From Limisphaera sp. (GTDB taxonomy: Bacteria > Verrucomicrobiota > Verrucomicrobiia > Limisphaerales > Limisphaeraceae), in assembly GCA_025057755.1 (NCBI GenBank), contig JANWVC010000008.1, positions 186,001-250,000 of the forward strand: DNA of 64,000 nt, read 5' to 3'. Below are positions 1 to 7,037 of this stretch, piece by piece. The notes beneath the pieces were generated by a model, which was not told the origin of the DNA, searched no databases, and saw nothing but the letters and a program-made list of their open reading frames with translations. The translations under genes were made by a program, and so were the position numbers. Position 1 is the stretch's first letter. Every line of letters starts with the position of its first letter.

Positions 1-227
1 GCTGCCGATGTCCGGATGACTCCTCGGTTCATCGGGAGCGACTTGCCTCAGCATCATCAACGAAGCCCGTGCGTCAAGCCCCCGGTTTTTTGACGTCTTG
101 CGGACGCTACGTGGCAGCAGCGGCGGAGGACAGACCGGGAATGGCCCCGTACACTTTACCAAACCTGGCTTGGTTTGCCACCATGCGTCCCGAGAAGTTG
201 GGCCGCGCGCCACAAGAGAGTTGCACC
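1..227. other. Window edge, no gene supported
   Basis: A short stretch in front of bioD. One plus-strand frame is open from base 1 to a TGA near base 93 and could be the last codons of an upstream gene, perhaps another biotin gene, but about 30 residues are too few to recognise. The bioD frame is also open upstream of its likely start, but that sequence does not look like protein. Confidence 0.3.
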
Positions 228-938
228 ATGCTTGTATTCGTTACCGGCAGTGACACAGGGGTTGGAAAAACCGTCGTGAGCATGGCTTGGACGCACTATT
301 TGCACCATGCTGGGCGAAAAGTAGCGGCGCTCAAACCCATTAGCTCCGGCGGCCGGGCTGATGCGCGCCTGCTTTGGGAAGCTGCAGGCAGGAGTTTGCC
401 ACTGGATGTGGTGAATCCGTGGTGGTTCCGGCCTGCGATAGCGCCGACCGCAGCCGCGCAGAAATCCGGCACCACGCTTCCACTGGCTCGAGTGGTCGAC
501 CATGTCCGAAGGGTTGCGGCCCAGTTCGACATACTTTTAATCGAAGGGGCAGGGGGACTGCTGAGTCCCTTGGGTTCTGACTTTGACAATTTGGATCTCC
601 TGCAAGCTTTGCGGGCCAAAGCGGTTGTGGTCATTCCGAACCGGCTGGGTGCTGTGAATCAACTACGTCTGGTCAAAAACGCCTTGGATCAAGCCGGCGT
701 GCGAGCAGTTCAATATGTGCTCGTAAATCAGCCGCACCGGTCGTCGGCCGTACGAACGCATTCATGCTTGCTAGCTCGTTACCTATCCGACGAGCGCCTG
801 TATATCTTTCCTTTTTTGCGCTCTGGCCTTAACTTGGCCTCGGCACTGCCGCCGATGGTGCGGCGCGTCCTGCAGCGTCTGAGCGAAACAACCGGCGTGA
901 TGCCTCTGCAGTCGAATCGCCTGCAGCCCATGTCATGA
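228..938 (+). CDS. bioD: Dethiobiotin synthetase BioD
   Basis: ATP-dependent carboxylase that closes the ureido ring of 7,8-diaminononanoate to give dethiobiotin, the penultimate step of biotin synthesis in the cytoplasm. The first residues read MLVFVTGSDTGVGKTVVS, the family's N-terminal P-loop; a second family motif, LLIEGAGGLLSPL, lies near residue 105, and VVVIPNRLGAVNQ carries the strand that usually reads V-x-x-x-LG-x-I-N. At 236 residues it has normal family length. The frame is open further upstream, but this ATG puts the P-loop at the protein start as in homologues, with a purine-rich AAGAGAG about 8 bases ahead. No other biotin gene is visible in the window; any partner would lie to the left. 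Confidence 0.9.
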   Translation: MLVFVTGSDTGVGKTVVSMAWTHYLHHAGRKVAALKPISSGGRADARLLWEAAGRSLPLDVVNPWWFRPAIAPTAAAQKSGTTLPLARVVDHVRRVAAQFDILLIEGAGGLLSPLGSDFDNLDLLQALRAKAVVVIPNRLGAVNQLRLVKNALDQAGVRAVQYVLVNQPHRSSAVRTHSCLLARYLSDERLYIFPFLRSGLNLASALPPMVRRVLQRLSETTGVMPLQSNRLQPMS

Positions 939-1139
939 GACTTCGTGAGGAACCACAGCTCCGTGTCGCTGGTTTGAAGCACCTGTGACCTGGGCCGGCA
1001 AAGCCCCGTCTCTTGGCCTCTTTCCCAAGCATCCCGCTTGGCGGAACTGAGGCCAGGGATCGAACCCAGGGTTGGATCTGAATGCTTGTGCGTGCATCTG
1101 AGGCCCCGCCTCAAAGGCTGTGACCGACAAGATTGGATT

Positions 1140-1862
1140 TTACGAGGAAATCCTCGAATCGCACGGACTCCAGTAAGACCCGAGCAGCAGTAAGCTGACG
1201 CCCAGAACATATTTGGAACATCGGACCATGCGGAAAGGAAAATGACGGGTCAACATAGCTGCATGCTCGACTGCGTGAAGCGAAAACTTCAACTCAAGAA
1301 CAATCCTGGGTGTATGCGGATTATAGTTGCGGTAGGATCGAGGCTGCAATGGGGTGTGGAACTCGAGGTCCGTGTCCACCGTCAACCGGAATTGTTTGTC
1401 CGCGCTAACATAATAGCGCCGCAGATAGCGGGTGAGCAGTACGGGTTGGCGATGACAAAGAACAAAACGCACCGACTCGTTCAGGCCGTTCGCGTCCCAT
1501 GCACCGCAGACTGATTGGTACCAGTTCCGTCCATGAATCGCCAGAGGCGCCAAGCCTGAAGACTCCTTCCAGACCACATGACCCCGTTTTTGCTTCTGCT
1601 CAAGGATGGGCTGAGCGACGTGACCTTCCAGATCTCCGTACCAGCGGACGCGGACTTTGCGGCGATAAGGCACCCCGCTAACGTGGTCATGGTAGTCGGC
1701 CAGATCCATGGTATCGAAGTAAACACTGTTTACGTAGCGAGGTGGATACATCTCTCGGAAACCTGCAGGGTGACGGTGGATCATGGCCAGAGTGTCCGCT
1801 AACGAGAGCCCGTGGGGGAGGAACTTTCGCTCGTAACGTGGCAAGAGGACTGAGGCCGTCAT
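1140..1862 (-). CDS. VTC-domain protein (polyphosphate polymerase-like)
   Basis: Matches the bacterial VTC domain, related to the catalytic tunnel of the yeast polyphosphate polymerase Vtc4. Visible hallmarks are the opening YERKF, the strand YVNSVYFDT, the basic pair RRKVRVRWYG, the acidic/basic ILEQKQKRG, and the closing IVLELKF, the alternating Arg/Lys and Glu residues that line the tunnel. At 240 residues it is a complete single domain without a transmembrane anchor. It lies 19 bases downstream of the DUF4956 membrane protein gene and is the last gene of the minus-strand cluster. VTC plus DUF4956 is a recurrent bacterial pair, often with CotH. Whether it makes polyphosphate or uses another nucleotide substrate cannot be read from sequence. 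Confidence 0.82.
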   Translation of the reverse strand: MTASVLLPRYERKFLPHGLSLADTLAMIHRHPAGFREMYPPRYVNSVYFDTMDLADYHDHVSGVPYRRKVRVRWYGDLEGHVAQPILEQKQKRGHVVWKESSGLAPLAIHGRNWYQSVCGAWDANGLNESVRFVLCHRQPVLLTRYLRRYYVSADKQFRLTVDTDLEFHTPLQPRSYRNYNPHTPRIVLELKFSLHAVEHAAMLTRHFPFRMVRCSKYVLGVSLLLLGSYWSPCDSRISS

Positions 1863-1881
1863 GGGGCTATCCGGATTCCCA

Positions 1882-2568
1882 CTATGTTGCCAGCCCGCGA
1901 TCTTCCAGGCAGCTCACTCGAACATCAGGTGTCAGTTCTCGCAGTCGCTGGGTGAAACGTTCCAAGATTTCGAGCTGGGGGACCTCCACATGAAGGGCGG
2001 CTTCCATGTGACCGGCTGATAAGTCATACCTCTTCAGAACTGCGGGAGCTCCGAGCTCAGACAGGATTTGTAATAAATCGCTGGCGCTGAGGGCCACAGC
2101 CCCGGGAGCGCTGACCGTAATGTAAAGGTTACCCTGTGCCGGGGAGCGGCGTAGGAGCCCGCGGATTCCGATAAAACCTAAAATGAGCACGAGCGCTACG
2201 ACGGTAATGAGTGCTTGACCCGCTCCCAGACCGAGGCCAACCGCAATGGTCAGGAAAAGATATGCCAGTTCCTCTGGTTCCTTGATGGGTGTGCGGAACC
2301 GAACAATGGACAGAGCGCCTACGAGCCCCAGGGACAACGCCAATGAGGATTTCACAATGCTGATGACCAACGTAGTGGTCACAATAATCGGTAGGAAATT
2401 GCGGGCAAAGAGCCTGCGATTGGAAAGAGCATGGCCAAACCGGATGTAAACCTGACCGATGAGCATGGCTAGAATGGCCGCCAGCATTAGACTCAACACG
2501 ATTTCGGGCAGATTTACCATCATCTCCCGATTCCAGAGCAGGTTTTGAACAGATTCCTCAATGCGCAT
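1882..2568 (-). CDS. DUF4956 membrane protein
   Basis: Integral membrane protein of unknown biochemical role from the DUF4956 family. Residues about 20-150 form three to four hydrophobic segments, and the signature stretch reading LVGALSIVRFRTPIKEPEE sits between the second and third. The last 75 residues form a soluble cytoplasmic domain. The family is regularly encoded next to VTC-domain proteins, as here, so a membrane partner or exporter for the VTC product is a reasonable inference. The assigned ATG lacks a clear ribosome site; two in-frame ATGs about 15 residues later follow GGGAG directly and could be the real start. Confidence 0.8.
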   Translation of the reverse strand: MRIEESVQNLLWNREMMVNLPEIVLSLMLAAILAMLIGQVYIRFGHALSNRRLFARNFLPIIVTTTLVISIVKSSLALSLGLVGALSIVRFRTPIKEPEELAYLFLTIAVGLGLGAGQALITVVALVLILGFIGIRGLLRRSPAQGNLYITVSAPGAVALSASDLLQILSELGAPAVLKRYDLSAGHMEAALHVEVPQLEILERFTQRLRELTPDVRVSCLEDRGLAT

Positions 2569-2999
2569 ACGATGCGGGATGTATCATGGATCGGTTTTAC
2601 TTACGGCGCGAAGAAACCGGTCACGCGACCGGAGTCGTCGCTGGCAAATCTCTTTCTTGTAAGTTGCAGGAAGCATGTGCAGGTGACCCCGAGTGACAAA
2701 TGACCCTCCTGCTTTGTTTGATTCAAACTGGCGCGACCGCCGAGCAAGGCAAGCACGTGCCCGACCTGAACGACACCGACTTCGCAATCCGGCCTCAGGT
2801 AGCGTGCCGTGCCGCAGTTTGCCGAAGTGGATCGCAACGCGCCTTACGCAGAGTCGTTGCAGCGTGAGCTGGATGCACAGGAATACGCGACCTAAATCCA
2901 CCCTGGTGCGACATCCGGGCCAAAGTAAAGTCTGCGAACGCAGGCTGGATACATCCTCCCCTGTGGGGTGTCCGTTTGCTTGTTGGAAGAAGAAGGGCG
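2569..2999. other. 431-bp gap in the CotH/VTC cluster
   Basis: Small frames are open on both strands, but their translations are Arg/Cys/Pro-rich and match nothing I know. It may hold a promoter for the DUF4956-VTC pair, which is transcribed away from it, but I could not pick a convincing -35/-10 pair. Confidence 0.4.
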
Positions 3000-4394
3000 T
3001 CATAATTGAGGGGGCCCCATGGTGGAGTCGAACGGAGGCGGAGGTGCACGTGGCTCCGATTGCACTGGAGCGAGGTCAGGTCGGTCGGTGGGCGATAGGC
3101 CCCTCGGCTGGGCTTCGGGCGCTGGGCCCGAGACAATCCTATTGTTGCCCTCTTCGGCTTCTGGGGGCGGCCTGCCGAAGGGGGTCAACCTGCGTGAGGC
3201 GGGGCGCAGATCCTTAGCCACCCCTGCATAAACCTCTCCAAACCGCAGGAGCCCGTCGTGGTTGGTATCCCACGCTTGGAAGAGTAGATCGAAGCCAACT
3301 TGAAGCTCCGAAGGTTCCAATATTGCATTTGAGTTGGTATCCAGACGTTGGTGGAGCGGACCAGCGAAGATTCCAAGACCGGACCCTCTGCTCTGGCCGG
3401 GCGGACCAAAAGAGAACCCTTCACCGGGGGTGCGACCTTCGGTACTTCCGGCCAATTGATCGCGAATGGACGCTGTGCGCACACGGACGAAGGGCTTAAC
3501 GGGTTTGACCGGTGCCGGCGTAAAGGGTCCAAATCCACGGCGGGGCAGTAATTCGCCGGCGACCACACGGTCAAAGGCAGCCAACTTTTCAGCGGATTCT
3601 TCCTCAACGGCCGGACGAATTGCAGCACTGATTTCATCGACCTGTTGGGCCAGCCGTTCAGGACAGAAGAGCGTCTCCGAAAACTCGCGGAGTCTGGCCA
3701 GGTAGAGCTCTCGAAAGGGCGGCACGCGGAACATACGCTCGAGGAAAAGATTTCGTCCCTGCCAGGGATGATGAATGCTGAGTTGATCACGTTGCTCCTG
3801 ACTGGCCCGTTCGAACTGACCCCAGGAACGATCTTGGTCCCACGGGATAAACTGAAACTGCTGCGTTTTTGGATGCAGATGGAGATACACGTTCTGCCCT
3901 GGACCTAGCAGCCCATCGAGGTCGGAGAGATAAACCATGATGGCCATGAACCGGGCAAATTGCGGCAGATCGATGAAGTGAGCGATGCGAGCAGCAAAGG
4001 TCGGATCGTCGGCGTAAGTCACCAGACGAGCCAGATCCATGACCCTTTTCTTTTGTTCAGGGAACAAGGGAGTTTTGGGATCGTACACTTGCTGATAAGC
4101 CGCCCAATCCGCGCCCAGATCCGCAAAAAGGGCGGATGTGACAGGCTTGAAAAGAGCACCGCGACGCGTCCCGAAATGGCGCAGCAAAAAATGACGGTCT
4201 ACTGCTTCCGTCATAGAATATAAGCCGAGATACTGACGATCATGATAACCGGGCACAGTCAGATACACTCTGGCATATGTCGTCCGCGGCGCAGCCACAC
4301 CCGCGTCTCGATAGAGACGATAGGCCAGCACTTCGTTCATATAGCTGGCGTGGGTGATCTGATTTTGAAGATTGAGAGTTTCTATATCATCCAA
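3000..4394 (-). CDS. CotH kinase family protein, 3' part after an in-frame amber
   Basis: Carries most of the CotH kinase domain. After the amber the frame continues with DDIETLNLQNQ and goes on with the family's conserved LAYRLYRDAGVAAPRTTYA, YLGLYSMTEAVD and the catalytic FIPWDQDRSWG. The C-terminal 110 residues hold two EF-hand-like calcium loops, DTNSNAILEPSE and DTNHDGLLRFGE. CotH proteins are atypical secreted or surface kinases. This part starts at a TTG only because a TAG separates it from the 5' part by one sense codon in the same frame; without that TAG the protein would be about 700 residues with an N-terminal membrane anchor. It is therefore either a pseudogene half, a readthrough product or the result of a base error. 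Confidence 0.8.
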   Translation of the reverse strand: MDDIETLNLQNQITHASYMNEVLAYRLYRDAGVAAPRTTYARVYLTVPGYHDRQYLGLYSMTEAVDRHFLLRHFGTRRGALFKPVTSALFADLGADWAAYQQVYDPKTPLFPEQKKRVMDLARLVTYADDPTFAARIAHFIDLPQFARFMAIMVYLSDLDGLLGPGQNVYLHLHPKTQQFQFIPWDQDRSWGQFERASQEQRDQLSIHHPWQGRNLFLERMFRVPPFRELYLARLREFSETLFCPERLAQQVDEISAAIRPAVEEESAEKLAAFDRVVAGELLPRRGFGPFTPAPVKPVKPFVRVRTASIRDQLAGSTEGRTPGEGFSFGPPGQSRGSGLGIFAGPLHQRLDTNSNAILEPSELQVGFDLLFQAWDTNHDGLLRFGEVYAGVAKDLRPASRRLTPFGRPPPEAEEGNNRIVSGPAPEAQPRGLSPTDRPDLAPVQSEPRAPPPPFDSTMGPPQL

Positions 4395-4397
4395 TCG

Positions 4398-4400
4398 CTA
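4398..4400 (-). other. In-frame TAG inside the CotH gene
   Basis: Reading the minus strand, the codons are CGG TTT AAT CCT CGT TAG CGA TTG GAT. Both sides lie in the same frame, so a single base change (to CAG, AAG, GAG or TGG) would restore one uninterrupted gene. Confidence 0.85.
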
Positions 4401-5117
4401 ACGAGGATTAAACCGGTTGAGCTGGACCTTGAACGAGCGTTTCAGCGAACCTCGGGCTTCGAGAAAGGTGCCGTTGCCCTTGTAGCGAAGACCCACATCA
4501 TGGAATTGGTACCCGTTGAGCTCCAGGTCGGCGCGGACGTAGGGGAAATCAATCCCGAATGCGGCTGCAATGCCATTGCGTCGACCCTCGGGGCCTAGAA
4601 GCAGCGCCGTGATGCCAACCGCGACTAGATTGGGCATGGCTTCCAAAGCTGCGCGCATTCGGTCAGCGTCCCAAGTTTGGCCCTGCGTCGCTGGGGCATC
4701 GGTCAACCACCGCTCTGCATATGCGTTCCATTCGGCCGGCGAGATGCTGCCGTCGCGATTGCGATCGGCCTGACTCATCCAGAGAGAAGCCAGCGCGCGA
4801 GCCGCGACTGAGGCGCTTGGATCCTGCCGGCCACCCGGTGCATGTGGTCCAAACGGGAATCTATCCGCAGCATTGGCTGGTTGGAGGGCTCCCCACTGCT
4901 CCGGCTCCAGCCGCAGATGAACCTTCCATACCCGGGTCATCTGGTAGAGTAGGTCCGCGTTTAAGTGTGCGGGTTCAGCAGGGGCAGGCAACGTTCGCTG
5001 CAACGCTCCCACCGCAACCCACACCGTCACAAGGAATAACAACCCAATGCTCAAGGCGGCGACGCCCGCGATGATTTCGTGTAGCCCATGAATGGATTCA
5101 AGAGATAGTCTGCGCAT
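4398..5117 (-). CDS. CotH kinase family protein, 5' part ending at an in-frame amber
   Basis: N-terminal part of the interrupted CotH gene. From ATG 5117 it has a short basic tail, one transmembrane segment (about residues 13-38), an EF-hand-like loop in DRNRDGSISPAE, and the start of the kinase fold ending in GSLKRSFKVQLNRF. The next codons are N-P-R then TAG, after which R-L-D-D-I-E-T-L follows in the same frame, exactly where homologues continue without interruption. The gene overlaps the 3' end of the signal peptidase gene by 20 bases, which argues for co-transcription. A longer start at 5207 exists but would sit well inside lepB and adds unconvincing sequence. Confidence 0.78.
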   Translation of the reverse strand: MRRLSLESIHGLHEIIAGVAALSIGLLFLVTVWVAVGALQRTLPAPAEPAHLNADLLYQMTRVWKVHLRLEPEQWGALQPANAADRFPFGPHAPGGRQDPSASVAARALASLWMSQADRNRDGSISPAEWNAYAERWLTDAPATQGQTWDADRMRAALEAMPNLVAVGITALLLGPEGRRNGIAAAFGIDFPYVRADLELNGYQFHDVGLRYKGNGTFLEARGSLKRSFKVQLNRFNPR

Positions 5118-5670
5118 CTTTCTGGGCCAGAAGGGGTGATTCACCTCTTTGCGGCAAGGCCGGCCAAAGTCGGAAACTCTTGAGAACTTTCCCGAGGATG
5201 GCTTCACGGCTTACGACTGCATGGATGGATTGGGTTTCCGAAATCGAACGGTTGTCGCCTAACAGGGCATAATGACCCGGACGAAGTCGTCCGGGTGCAA
5301 GACAGAGGTTGCCGGCGAACCGTGGATACGACTCGGGTACGGGGTTGCCATTGATGTAGAGCTGCCCCATGAATACGGCCACACGCTCGCCCGGTAGTCC
5401 GACGATCCGTTTAACAATCCAATCTTCGCCCCAACAAGCCACGACCAGTTCCCCGCGCCGAGGCGGTCGGTTCTGATAGGCTCGGAGTTCAATTAACAAA
5501 AGGTCGCCACTCCGCAGTGTTGGGTTCATGCTGTTGCCTTGCACCCACCCCAGCCTGTAGTACGAGCGTGCGATGCCCAGCCCGAGACACGTGAGCAGGG
5601 CCAAAGCGAGCCCTATGCCCCGTCGACTCTTTGAGACAACTCCAACTTTGTGTTTAAAGCTTGTTCTCAT
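5098..5670 (-). CDS. lepB: Signal peptidase I (S26)
   Basis: Membrane-bound leader peptidase that cleaves Sec/Tat signal peptides on the outer face of the cytoplasmic membrane. The Ser-Lys dyad is visible: nucleophile in QGNSMNPTL near residue 48 and general base in DWIVKRIVGLPGE near residue 88. Box E appears as HYALLGDNRS. One transmembrane segment at residues 18-38. At 190 residues it is short and single-spanning. Its start overlaps the upstream membrane-protein gene by 17 bases and its end overlaps the CotH gene, so it sits in the middle of a tightly packed operon. A second, different S26 peptidase lies at 23.3-23.8 kb, so this copy may serve the neighbouring surface proteins. Confidence 0.9.
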   Translation of the reverse strand: MRTSFKHKVGVVSKSRRGIGLALALLTCLGLGIARSYYRLGWVQGNSMNPTLRSGDLLLIELRAYQNRPPRRGELVVACWGEDWIVKRIVGLPGERVAVFMGQLYINGNPVPESYPRFAGNLCLAPGRLRPGHYALLGDNRSISETQSIHAVVSREAILGKVLKSFRLWPALPQRGESPLLAQKDAQTIS

Positions 5671-6355
5671 GTGGCAGGGGAGCGGAATCCGATGGGACCC
5701 ATGCCGTGCAGGATGGCGCGCGGGTTGGCACCGCGGCTGAATGAATTTGCGGTTCGGGCGAAATAAAGACCGCGATTCGCAGAACTTCTGAGTATCGGCC
5801 GGTCATGCGCCCGATTGCCAGGGCGTCATCGAGGAAATCTGTTATGAGTCGGTCTGATGCACGCCGGCCGGCCGCTTGAAGATACAATTCGAGCCATCGG
5901 TCGAGGCGACCCGCATGTTTCAGAGCGAAGAACAGCGGACGCAGGATCTCTGCTTCAAGGCCCGTTCCATGAAATTCAACCAGGGCCTCTTCAAGCTGTT
6001 CGATGGCCTGTGCAAGTTGCTCATCAGCAGGTTGGATCTGATTCGGGTCTCCGGAAGCTCGCAGCAACAAGGCCCTGGCCATACGGTGCTGGGCTTCTGC
6101 GATTTGCTCGTGCGCCAAGGCTCGCAATTCAGCACGTAACCGGTCCACTTCGGAAAAGGAGTTCCAAACGACGAGGTCCTCTTTACAAGCCGCCCGAGCA
6201 TCATAGAACAGGTTGGGGAACGTCCCGCAGACCGCTCCCAGTATGAAACCAAGGACGGCGCCCCCAACGAGGCCGCAGACCATCGGCATTCGCCCAAGGC
6301 TAGACTGCTGCGGGGCGCGCTGCGCTCCCGCGGGAATGTTTTCCTCTTTGCTCAC
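5654..6355 (-). CDS. Single-span membrane protein with helical-repeat domain
   Basis: Unrecognised protein of 233 residues. Residues about 24-48 are a Gly/Val-rich transmembrane segment. Residues 65-190 are predicted helical and repetitive in feel (EQLAQAIEQLEEALVEF, then LFFALKHAGRLDRWLELYLQAAG), resembling tetratricopeptide-type helical hairpins although no canonical repeat is clear. The tail is Pro/Ser/Ala-rich. The start is a GTG next to AAAGGG; an internal ATG 22 codons later is an alternative. It is the first gene of the minus-strand cluster and is divergent from the sigma factor gene, separated from it by about 80 bases. Confidence 0.6.
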   Translation of the reverse strand: MSKEENIPAGAQRAPQQSSLGRMPMVCGLVGGAVLGFILGAVCGTFPNLFYDARAACKEDLVVWNSFSEVDRLRAELRALAHEQIAEAQHRMARALLLRASGDPNQIQPADEQLAQAIEQLEEALVEFHGTGLEAEILRPLFFALKHAGRLDRWLELYLQAAGRRASDRLITDFLDDALAIGRMTGRYSEVLRIAVFISPEPQIHSAAVPTRAPSCTAWVPSDSAPLPHENKL

Positions 6356-6438
6356 ACCCTTTCACGCGTAAAACGGGCGCGAAATCCGCCACGGTTTTTA
6401 TTTCCGCGGGCCGCTTGACGGTTCAAGCCTCGCCAGTC

Positions 6439-7008
6439 ATGTTTCCAAACGTGGGCACGGTCACGGAACTGCTGCAGGCCATGCAGCGCGGTGAACCCGA
6501 TGCCGCCGACCGGCTCCTGGCCCTGGTTTACCGGGAACTCCGAGAGATGGCGGCACTTCTAATGGCTCGGGAATCTCCGGGTCACACCCTGCAGCCGACA
6601 GCGTTGGTACATGAGGCTTGGCTGCGCATGACGGGCCGGTCCTTGGAGCCACTGAGCGGACGGGCTCATTTCTTTGGGATTGCCGCCGAGGTCATGCGAC
6701 GAATCTTGGTAGAGTCAGCGCGACGACGACGTGCCCTAAAGCGCGGTGGCGGCGCCGAGCACATCGAGTTACAGGAATCCAGTGCCGTGCAATGGGGAAC
6801 CTCTGAAGAGGTGCTGGCCGTGCACGAGGCTCTAGACCAGCTTGCCGCGGAGGACCCAATGTCCGCCGAGCTGGTCAAATTGCGTTATTTTGCAGGCTTC
6901 ACCATGGAAGAAGCCGCTGCGGTGTTGGGCCTCTCAGTCCGCACGGCCGAAAGACGATGGGCCTACGCGCGGGCTTGGTTGCGGCGTCGAATCCGGCCCG
7001 AGGACTGA
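6439..7008 (+). CDS. ECF-type RNA polymerase sigma factor (TIGR02999-like)
   Basis: Extracytoplasmic-function sigma factor of the subgroup common in Planctomycetes and Verrucomicrobia. Region 2 contains LVYRELREMAALLMARE followed by the diagnostic PTALVHEAWLRM; region 4 is the helix-turn-helix FTMEEAAAVLGLSVRTAERRW near residues 150-172. Length (189 residues) is typical. The ATG at 6439 is preferred over a TTG 24 bases upstream because it matches the usual short N-terminus. In this subgroup the partner is commonly a Ser/Thr kinase, and one lies directly downstream, but on the opposite strand and convergent with a gap of 29 bases. No classical anti-sigma factor is visible. Confidence 0.88.
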   Translation: MFPNVGTVTELLQAMQRGEPDAADRLLALVYRELREMAALLMARESPGHTLQPTALVHEAWLRMTGRSLEPLSGRAHFFGIAAEVMRRILVESARRRRALKRGGGAEHIELQESSAVQWGTSEEVLAVHEALDQLAAEDPMSAELVKLRYFAGFTMEEAAAVLGLSVRTAERRWAYARAWLRRRIRPED

Positions 7009-7037
7009 ACTTCCGACAGGGCTGGAGCCACATACTA

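Noticed and set aside
1041..1075. tRNA T-arm-like sequence GTTCGATCC on the minus strand
   Set aside because: The stem needs two wobble pairs and no acceptor, D or anticodon arm can be matched around it.
2584..3003. A 139-codon minus-strand frame in the gap before DUF4956
   Set aside because: Starts inside the end of the CotH gene, Arg/Cys-rich, no similarity recognised, no ribosome site.
3019..5074. Several plus-strand frames across the CotH gene
   Set aside because: Antisense to a conserved kinase domain; Arg/Ser-rich and without motifs.
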